From Baffinella frigidus (Eukaryota > Cryptophyceae > Cryptomonadales > Baffinellaceae), in contig MU646314.1 of NCBI GenBank assembly GCA_026770585.1, positions 581,888 through 595,131 on the forward strand: a stretch of 13,244 bases of DNA, given 5' to 3'. Both the position numbers and the translations under genes were made by a program. This document shows positions 1-8,798 of this stretch, in pieces (within the stretch, counting starts at the first letter, position 1; every line of letters starts with the position of its first letter). Under the pieces are notes generated by a model. That model did not search any database and was not told the DNA's origin. It was given only the letters and a program-made list of their open reading frames with translations.

Positions 1-13
1 CCCCCCCCCCCCC
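1..13. repeat. Poly-C run at window start
   Basis: Thirteen C bases lie directly before the exon-1 acceptor. Together with the poly-C at the other end this suggests a contig bounded by homopolymers. Confidence 0.9.
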
Positions 14-21
14 GGACGCAG

Positions 22-88
22 ATGTGCTGAGAGAGATGCAGGCAAAAGGCGTGGCCCCAACCTGCGTCACCTTCACGGCCCTCATCAC
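22..88 (+). CDS. PPR exon 1 (first visible)
   Basis: It follows cag at 19-21 and ends before gtaacc at 89. It is read in the frame starting gtg at 24: '[13 protein letters not shown]' then 'CVTFTALI'. This is the end of one helix B, the inter-motif turn and the start of the next helix A. It ends two bases into a Thr codon (phase 2), which exon 2 completes. The upstream sequence is a poly-C run at the window edge, so the acceptor cannot be judged well. Two imperfect copies of its 3' edge lie downstream at 340-365 and 563-586. Confidence 0.7.
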
Positions 89-3000
89 GTAACCCCCCCT
101 GCCCCCCCTTCCTAGCACCACCACCAACCACCTACACAGAAGGCGTCGAAGGGATTTTCGGGCTCTGAGAGCCCGAGTTTCCGCTACCTTATCCGTAGGA
201 ACCCCCCCTATGTCCCTACGGATTGCCTACCGTAGGGTCCTATGTCTTATCGCTTAAGGGTTATTCGGAATCTCTTCGAAGTCCGCTGTGTGGTAGCGGA
301 CTTCAAAGGGATTTCGTGAGTACCCCATAAGTGGATACGTGCGTCACCTTCACGGCGCCCATCACGTAACGCGCGCCCCACACACCGCGGCGCTCGAAGG
401 GATTTTTGAGTAACCCTTAAGCGATAAGACCTACGACCCTACGGTAGGCAACCCGTAGGGGCATAGGGGGGTTCCTATGGATCAGGTATCGGAAAGCTGT
501 GTGGTTCCTAGCACCACAACCACGACCAAATGCAGGGCCCGAGGATGGTGGCCTAATTCTTTCTTCGCCCCCACGGCCCTCATCACGTGACGCCCCAAAC
601 CCCCTCCTAGCACCACCACGACCTACTGCAAGGCCCGAGAATGTTTACCATATGCACGTAAAATTTATTTATTTATTTTAACAAATGCATCCTATGGTGT
701 CGGCCTGCCGAAGGGTCCTTGGGGGAGACGTTGTCACGAACACGCCCTCCCGGACCCCTCACAGCAACCAACCCCACGGTGGGACCAAATCGTCGATTTT
801 GAATCTGAGATTTACCCGGGCAGCCAGGCGAATTTGCCTGTCGTGGAGCCAATTTCCATGGGAATTGGGAAATTGAATGTCATCGATTTGGCCCCCGCGT
901 GAGGTTTGGTGGGGCCCTTCACGCGCAAGGGGGGGCGTAGGCTTAACTAACCTCATGTCAGCTCGTTGCCCTATGAAACTGCACTATTATTCTGCTGATA
1001 TGCGCTCTGTATCGGGGGTGACTGCTGATATGCAATCTGAATCGGGGGTGACGCGCAGGTGCTGCTCGGCCCTACGGCCTATCATAGTTAGTACCGTAGG
1101 GTCCTTGGCCTTATTCACGTGCATACCCCACAGGTGGTGTTGTCGCGAACACGTCCAACCAGGCCCCTCACGGCCCTTCGGATCCGGGTATAAAATTTCA
1201 GATCCGGGTACAAAATTTCAAACAAGACTTGCATCTGAAATTGCGACTGATGACCGGGCGTGGGCAGGTGGTGCTCGAAGGCGAACCGGCGGTGCTCCTC
1301 GGCCCGGGCTTCTCGTCGGGACCCTACGGCCTACCGCTTTCAATACTCGAAGCGTAACCCCAATGTCACCCTATCCAGGTGCTGCTCGAAGGCGACGTCG
1401 GCGGGAAACGGCGCGACCGCCATGGAGCGTGGTCTCGAGGTGCCGTCCTCTCTCTCAGCCTCATAACCACTCGGTGGACTACCAACCTTTCATCAAAAGT
1501 CAATTTACCTGAAGACAATTAACTTGAAGTATTTTCCCATGCAAATTGGTCACGTAACACCCCGGAATCAAGGGTCGACGAAACCCTCGAAGCCCACCGT
1601 GTGGCTCCTCCCGAGGCGCATAACTCCGAACAAAAATACTCTGAGACCACCATGGAGCGCGGCCTTGAGTTGCCTTCCTCTCTCTGAGGCTCATAACTCC
1701 TCCCCCACTTGGCAGCCACCGGGGGCTTCACGGATACAGTCCATCTCAACGATTTGTACCAGAATCTTATCCATTTGCATTGGATTCTAACCGCGTTTTC
1801 TCCGGATATCCGGGGGAAAAGGAACTCAGCCGCTGCTAAGTGGTCCTCCCGAGGCTCATAACCCCGAACAAAAATACTTTGAGATCGCCATGGGGCGCGG
1901 CCTCGAGGTCCACGCGACGACCACCTGCGTATCAAATCTATTACGTCTTTCTATCATTTATGCACTTCTATTTTTGTTCGGAATCCGCGCAAAAATGACA
2001 GATTTGTGGATGAGTTGACTTTGAAAACAGGCCAATTTGATTCGCAGGCCATCGTCGCGTGGGTGTCTTCCTCTCCCTCAGGCTCATGACCCACGCGACG
2101 ATGGCCTGTTGATCAAATTGCCAAGTTTTAAAGTCAACTCGCCCACACATCTGTCAACTTTGCGCGGATTCCGAACAAAAATACTTTTAGGCCGCCATGG
2201 AGCGCAGCCTCCAGGTGCCTTCCTCTCCCCAGAGGCTCATAACTTCCTCTCTACAAGGCGCATAACTTCCTCTCCCCCGAGGCTCATAACTGCAGCCGAG
2301 TCGTGATGAATGCTCGTGCTAGCTGTGAATGTTTGTGAAAGTTTGGGCAACCCGTGGTACATGTAGTTTGTACCACTTGGTTCCGCTCACGAGACGCAGC
2401 CAGTGCCAAGGGGTGCGGGAGCCCGGGCCGAGGAGCAGCACCTGCGCGTCACCCCCGATTCAAATGGCATATCCGCAGTCACCTTCGATACAGAGCGCCA
2501 GTGCCAAGGGGTGCGGGAGACTCCCATGTACGAACCAACGGGAGGAGAGTGCGTTTAGTACGGGTCGAAACCAACGTGGCCACCATCTACTCACTACCAC
2601 TGTTTCTTGCACGTTGCTAGCTCCGCGAATGTACCCTCTGGTCACCCCCGATGCAGATGGCATATCAGCAGTCACCCCCGATAGAGAGCGCATGGGCATC
2701 CGACCCGATGTCCATACGGATGGTCTACCGTAGGGTCCTGAAGGTTATGTTGACTGGGCAACTCAGGTGCTGCAGATGATGGAGGCATTTACCCTCGACC
2801 CTTAACCCTGAACCCTAAACCCTAAACCCTAAACCCTAAACCCTAAACCCTAAACCCTATACCCTAAACCCTACACCCTAAACCCTAAACCCTAAACCCT
2901 GAGTCCTGCACCCTAAACGCAGGTGCTGGATATGATGGAGGCAGCCGGGGTGGCGCCGGACGTCGTGAGCTACAACGCCATGCTCAACACCATCGCTAAG

Positions 3001-6000
3001 GTCCTCCAACCCTACAACCCCACCCCAGCATAGCACAATCCCCCCAGCATGGCACATAAGCAGAATCGTGCAATACATGAAATCAGTTTTCATGTGAGGC
3101 GTTCTCACTACAACGCCATGCTGAACACCATCGCTAAGGTGCCTTAGCGCCACCCCAGCCACTTAGCAGCGGCCGAGTTCCTTTTCGCCTTGAAAGCAAG
3201 GCGAAATTCCGGTTGGAATCCAGGCGATGGATAAGATTCTAGTAAAACTCGTTTAGATGGACTGTTTCCGTGATGCCTCCGGTGGCTGCTAACTGGATAG
3301 CGAAATCGTGACCCCACCCCAGCATAGCGAAATCGTGCGATGTATGAAATCAGTTTTCATGTCAGGCGTGTTTATCTCAGAAAGGCCTTTCTAAAAGTCG
3401 TTTTATTAAGTCAACTCCCCTACAAATTCGTCAACTTATGGACGCAGAACACGGTACTTTCATGTGGAGTTCCCCTGCAAATTCGTCAACAAATTCGTCA
3501 ACCAACCCTAAACCCTGAACCCCAAACCCCAAACCCCAAACCCCAAACCCCAAACCCCAAACCCCAAACCCCAAACCCCACACCCCAAAATCCAAACCCA
3601 AACCCTAAACCCTAAACCCTAAACCCAAAACCCACACCCCAAACCCCAAACCCCAAACCCCAAACCCCAAACCCCAAACCCCAAACCCCAAACCCCACAC
3701 CCCACACCCCACACCCCAAACCCCAAACCCCACGCCCCAAACCCCACACCCCGAACCCCAAACCCCAAACCCCAAACCCCAAACCCCACACCCCAAAATC
3801 CAAACCCAAAACCTGGTCTTGGCAGGCAGGGCCAGCAGCAACGCCGGGCGCGATCGACACGGCCTTCTCGCTCGTGGCCAAGGTCTTGACAAGTTCCTGT
3901 TTCTCTCACTGGAGGGATATCCTGACGGATTTTTGGTCGGAATCCGACTGATATCCCTTCGTGGCCCACTGAGTGGGGAGGGCGCGGACCTCTAGCTCTG
4001 CCTGAGTGTTATTCTGGCTCGTCCTAGAGGCTTTATATTCGCCCTTTTGTACTGGATGTCTGCTCTTACATTCTTTGAAGGACGAGGTACAATAAAACTC
4101 GGGCAGAGCCAGACGGTGCGTCCCATACGGCCTTCTCGCTCGTGGCCAGCCAAGGTTTAGCTCTGCCTCAGTCTATTTGGGCTTGCCGATTTGGTGAGAC
4201 CGGGCACTTTTTCTCGCTCCAAAGTTGACGGGTTTGTACCACACACCCAGCTTCTCAACTTAGGGTTAGTCAGCCAACCCGGTCTAGCTCCGCCTGAGTT
4301 TTTTTCTGGCTCGTCCTAAAGGCTTTCTATTCGCCCTTTTGTACTGGATTTCTGCTCTTAAGGACGAGCCAGCATAAACCTGAGGCAGAGGTAGAAGGTG
4401 CGTTCCGCCAGCGCCCGGAAGCAAACACGGAGCAGACACCTGTGATGATGGCATGTCAGCAGTCACCCCCGATACAGAGAGCATATCGGCAGAATAATAG
4501 CGCAGTCTTGTAGTCTCAGACTCTCTGAATGCCACTCCCACGCCGCGCCAGGGCACATGTGGGAATTTCGCCAATGTTTCGTCTCAAAGAGTGTACTTGG
4601 TACAAATGAGTGTGTCGTCCGCCGGTCGGATTTTCACGTTTGGCGTGATTCCCAGACAGAAAATCACGGAATTAACTTTAACATGTACGACTTGTACTCA
4701 TATCTTTCAAATGGACGAGTTCGTGAAATTCCTATGTTTGGCCTGGTGTGGGCAGTTGCCTAGTCTTGTCTCACAGAAAGTATTTATTAATTGGTTTTAG
4801 AAAATCAACTCACCCACAAAATCGTCAACTTATTGTTGACGATTACTGATTAAAATATTAAGTTGACGATTTTGTGGGGGATTTGACTTTCTAAAACCAA
4901 TTAATGAATAGTTTGTGTGAGATAAAGTCGCAGCTTTCCCTGGAACTATGAGAGGACAGCGTATGGCGACACATGGACCCTACTAAGTGGACCGCACTAA
5001 GTGAATCACTCTCTTACCACCCCTACCTGGTGCAGTCACCCGGTGCAATCCCTGTGCGGTTCAGTTGCCGTCACATTATCTATTTTGGGCATTTTGACCC
5101 AAGGTTTGCTCAATAAATCCTCCTCAATCATAGGATGCAAACGTTGTGGGACTCACAACCTGTGAGTAACATATGGAGAGGTGGGGGTTGGTGCCGCACC
5201 GTAATTTGCCATCTCAGCCTCGACATACCACACGGTGGACTACGAACCTTTCAAAATTCAACTTGCCTTGATGCAATTAACTTGAGAGATTTTCTGGTGC
5301 AATTTGGTCACGTAACCCCCTGGAATCCAGGCGCAACGAAACCTTCGAAGCCCACCGTGTGGGCTGTACCATAACACAAACCCCACTAATAACATATCAA
5401 ACCGGTGGTTTAAATTGAATCCGTTTAAATTGAATCCGTTTGAATCCGTTTGGTGGCAGATGGAGAGGCAGGGGCTGGTGCCGAATCGCATCACGTTCAA
5501 CACCCTCATTCACGCCCTCGCCCGGGTCCGCGCCCATCCCACACGAAAACTGGTTCCTGATTTAATTTATTTTGGGTGCTTTCACATGATAACGGATTTA
5601 TTTAATTGCTCGTGTGTGCTATGCTAGGTTGGGTTCGTGCCATGGTGAACTTAGGGCGAGGCTAACATAGCAAATCCCATCCCTAACCTGACACACAATC
5701 GTCATGCATTTCAATCGGAACGCGCAATCGGAACGCGCATGACATCGCTCTCTACCGGTACCGGTCACCAATCCCCAAGTGTGAGTTGCTGCCGTGGGCA
5801 ATGCACGCATTGGAATTGAGGTGTCCTCTCGACGAATTGAGCAAAGCCACCAGCGTGGTTGGAACCCGAATGCGCGAGTGCAGCGTACTAGCATCGTATC
5901 CATTTGCATTGGATTCTAACCGCATTTCTCCCGGATATCCGGGGGGAAAGGAACTCGGGCGCTGCTAAGTGGATGGGCGAATGCAGCGTCTGTGTGCAGC

Positions 6001-6541
6001 GCGTATCGCTTCCTGGACGAATTGAGCGAAGCCAGCAGCGTGGTGGGAACCCGAATGCGCGAATGCCGCGTCTGTCTGCTGCGCGGATCTCTGAGGGGTG
6101 CCCCGCAAAGAAAGGCACGCGCGTTTATTACCGATCGAACCCAACATGGTCATCATGTATTCCCTTCCGTGAAGGCCTTCTACGATGAGGACCTACAGGG
6201 CTATCTCGCTCATAAGAAAGCGCCTCTTCCTAGGACCCTACAGTAGGCCCACGCCTAGGGCCCTATCGATGCCCTAGGGGGGGGGCAATTTCTCAACGCC
6301 AACCCTGCTCGCAGGTTTCGGGAGAAGGGGACCTCCTAGGACCCTACAGTAGGCCCATGCCTCGATCCCTATAGTGGCCCTAGGGGGGGGGCAATTTCTG
6401 ACCGCCAACCCTTTTCGCAGGTCTCGGGAGAAGGGGACGGCCAGAACATGAAATTGGGCCTCTCGCTCCTCGATCGAATGGTCAGACACCCCAACCAGAG
6501 GGGGAGAGAGAGCGTGTGTGTGAGAGAGAGAGAGAGGGCGG

Positions 6542-6577
<36 letters not shown>

Positions 6578-6890
6578 CAGAGACAGCGAGAGAGAGACCC
6601 AGAGAGAGAGAGAGAGAGAGAGAGACATAGAGAGCCAGAGAGCCAGAGAGACAGAGAGACAGAGAGACAGAGAGACAGGGAGCTACCGTGAAGCAATACC
6701 CACACACCACTCTAGTCCCGAGGCGGGCCCATCCACCCCAGAAGGAGCCACGGTCTCAGTTCCACTCATCACCACGCAAAAGCGGACCGGCAGAACATGA
6801 GACTGGGCCTCTCGCTCCTCGATCGAATGGTCAGACACCCCAACCAGAGGGGGGGAGAGAGCGTGTGTGTGAGAGAGAGAGAGAGGGCGG

Positions 6891-6957
<67 letters not shown>

Positions 6958-8668
6958 TGTGAGAGAGAGAGAGGGAGAGGGAGAGCGAGAGAGAGAGAGA
7001 GAGGGAGGGAGGGAGGGAGAGAGAGAGAGAGAGAGAGAGTTACCGTAAAGCAACAGCCACACACCATAACCGAGGCGTGCGCGTCCGCCCCAGCAGGAGC
7101 CACGCTCTGCCGATCCGTGATCCGTGATTAGATCCGTGATCAGATCATGCTCTCACGTTTGCTCGTGGGTGAGTGCAGCGAAAGAGCGGCATACAACCGG
7201 TTGTACGCCGCTCAGACGTGATGAATCGTTATGTTCACAGTGTGTATTGCACGTCCGAAGGGCCACTCCTGGAAAGGCAACGCCTGGTCCTTGACACCCC
7301 GTGCAGCGAAACAGCGGGGTGCAACCAGACGTGATGACGTACCCTGCTGCATCCTGTGCTCACGTGTTCTGCTGTGGGGGGGTGCAGAGGAAGAGCGGGG
7401 TAGTGCCCGATGCCTGAATCCTGGGCTGCCGTTTGCTTGTGGGGGGGCGCAGCAAAAAAGCGGGTCTGTGCCCGACGTGAAGACGTCCGGATGCATCCTG
7501 TGCTGACGTTTGCTGGCGTTTTCTTGGTGGGGGGGTGTGCAGAGGAAGAGCGGGGTACAACCGGACGTGATGACGTACAATGCGCTGGTGGACGTGTGCG
7601 CAAGAGCGGGCCTTGGGGACCAGGGCGTCTCCCAAGCCTTGCAGGTTTCATCTTAGACAACGTATTTATCAATGAGTTTCTATAAAGTTGACTCCCCCAT
7701 AAAACGGTCAACTTTATATTTTAAATAGTAATAGTAAACAACCAAGGTGTCTTCCAAGCCTTGCAGGTCGCCCCCAAACACTAAACACTAAACACCAAGC
7801 ACTCAACACTACACCCCAACCCCGAAATCCTGAACCCTAAACCCTAAACCATAAACCCTAAACCCTGAACCCTAAACCATAAACTCTACACCCTAAACTC
7901 TCAACCCCGAACAACCATCCAAGGTGCTGGCAGAAGGCACTGCCCCAGGCACCTGCGCCTGGACGCATCCAGCCGATCTTCATGGGCGAGGCCATGCAAT
8001 TTAAACCGTATTTCTGCTATCTTGGGGTGGGTTGTGTCCCATGTTCAAGCTATGTCGACGCTAAGATAGCAAAATCTGGCAAAATTCACCGTTAAGATAG
8101 CATAAAAGGCGGTTGAGGTTGCATGGCCTCGGATGCTAATCTGAGAGTGCGGTAGGTGCTTGCGGGGACTCTTGACTGTAGGATCGACAATATACCACGC
8201 CAGAGTGTTCGTGGGGGACATTTGTTGTAGACCGCGTCTGAGTGCGGTCGTTAACTTTTGAAAACCACTGCCTTTGAGGGGGGGTTGACTTTTGGCGACC
8301 CCTTTCAAGACTCTGGCGTGGTGAGAAGAGAAGTTGATAACAATCAAAGGCATTTAGCAAGAGAATTAATAACTCCAAATGGTGAGGCTTGGGTTGAAAG
8401 ATATGAGCCGGATGAAAATAAATCAGCGGTGCCTGTCGGTCAGTCAGTTAATCCGTCAGTGGGGGTGGCTAGTGCCACGCGACGATAACCTGTGTACAAA
8501 ATTTGACACGTCTTTCTGTTATTCCTGCACTACTGAAAGTATTTTTGTTCGGAACCCGCGCAAAGGTGCCAGATTTGTGGGTGAGTTGACTTTGAAAACA
8601 TGATAATTTGATACACAGGCCATCGTCGCGTGGAACCTGGTTCGAAGGCGGGTCCGAAGAGGACCAGC

Positions 8669-8704
<36 letters not shown>

Positions 8705-8724
8705 GGGAGAGAGAGAGAGAGGGG

Positions 8725-8756
<32 letters not shown>

Positions 8757-8762
8757 GAGAGG

Positions 8763-8798
<36 letters not shown>

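Larger units (their letters stand above)
89..1378 (+). other. Intron 1: foldbacks and repeats, no gene
   Basis: This 1290-nt stretch holds a large foldback (183-490), two copies of the exon-1 3' edge each followed by a similar 'cctagcaccacnac' run, and a weak inverted repeat (773-907). It also holds a tandem 30-nt repeat (992-1051) and a tandem pair of about 20 nt at 1182-1221 around 'atccgggtayaaaatttca'. Two copies of the exon-2 5' edge are at 1059-1070 and 1268-1292. Open frames here, including one of 211 codons from 877, show no protein-family pattern and run through the repeats. Confidence 0.6.
1440..2922 (+). other. Intron 2: exon-edge tandem array with inserted elements
   Basis: The intron begins with an array of roughly 100-nt units, each holding the exon-2 3' edge, a 'ccttcctctctctgaggctc' type run and 'ccgaacaaaaatact'. 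The units are interrupted by foldback elements at 1467-1604, 1705-1843, 1910-2062 and 2091-2183. From 2300 to 2760 it holds a small hairpin (2353-2375), a duplicated 'gccaaggggtgcgggag' (2403 and 2502) and the dispersed 30-nt repeat. It ends in a telomeric block abutting exon 3. Confidence 0.65.
3001..3825 (+). other. Intron 3: element, exon-edge copy and telomere-variant array
   Basis: It holds the exon-3 edge copy, the CCACTTAGCAGC element in inverted orientation (3159-3296), and a duplicated 'cccagcatagc' to 'gaaatcagttttcatgt' stretch (about 3025-3096 and 3310-3361). A 'gtcaactc'/'gtcaactt' core (3408-3437) and a long CCCCAAA array follow. The open frames with 'VWGLGFG' or 'PNPKPQT' repeats are simply this array translated. 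Confidence 0.7.
3883..5459 (+). other. Intron 4: foldback-rich, no gene
   Basis: At 1577 nt this is the longest intron. It contains two copies of a short element (3993-4111, 4284-4393) plus a fragment near 4158, the exon-4 edge copy, and the dispersed 30-nt repeat (4447-4500). It also has a strong foldback (4769-4922), a fragment of the exon-5 start (5173-5197) and the second CCACACGGTGG element (5228-5362). Nothing recognisable is seen in 4501-4768 or 4923-5172. Confidence 0.6.
5526..6420 (+). other. Intron 5: repeats, no gene
   Basis: It contains a tandem 'caatcggaacgcg' pair (about 5712-5738) and a roughly 55-nt sequence starting 'gacgaattgagc', seen twice (5830-5886 and 6018-6072). A truncated CCACTTAGCAGC element lies between those copies. 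A duplicated block with a CCTACAGTAGG foldback and the exon-6 5' edge follows (6211-6332). A weak inverted repeat lies around 5610-5665. Confidence 0.6.
6481..7542 (+). other. Intron 6: duplicated GA-rich units and exon-7 edge array
   Basis: The first part is a tandem duplication of about 340-nt units (6436-6786, 6787-7105), each with an exon-6 3' edge, a GA microsatellite and a 'taccgt(a/g)aagcaa' to 'ggagccac' tail. The rest is an array of decayed exon-7 starts. Open frames rich in 'RERE' or 'SLSL' are the microsatellite. Confidence 0.72.

Noticed and set aside
877-1512. 211-codon open frame on the plus strand
   Set aside because: It crosses foldbacks, the 30-nt repeat and exon 2 in a different frame, and shows no family pattern. 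The PPR frame explains the only coding-like part.
1500-1935. Minus-strand frames sharing 'SIFVR' and 'APW' blocks
   Set aside because: The similarity comes from the tandem exon-2 edge units at DNA level, and the frames run across inserted elements.
2799-2918. True chromosome end
   Set aside because: The telomeric repeat is internal, with the same gene continuing on both sides.
3605-3969. Minus-strand frames with repeated 'GFGVWGLG'
   Set aside because: They are translations of the CCCCAAA array, not a real repetitive protein.
4557-4800. Two overlapping plus-strand frames
   Set aside because: They are short, without family signature or splice logic with the PPR gene, and one enters the foldback arm.
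6274-7131. Long frames rich in 'RERERE' or 'SLSLSL' on both strands
   Set aside because: They are translations of GA/TC microsatellites, open in several frames at once.
7154-7540. CRISPR-like array
   Set aside because: Repeats are irregular in length, decayed and clearly derived from exon 7; there are no uniform spacers and the context is eukaryotic.
7235-7711. 158-codon minus-strand frame
   Set aside because: It is antisense to the exon-7 edge array and exon 7; its internal repeats are those of the array.
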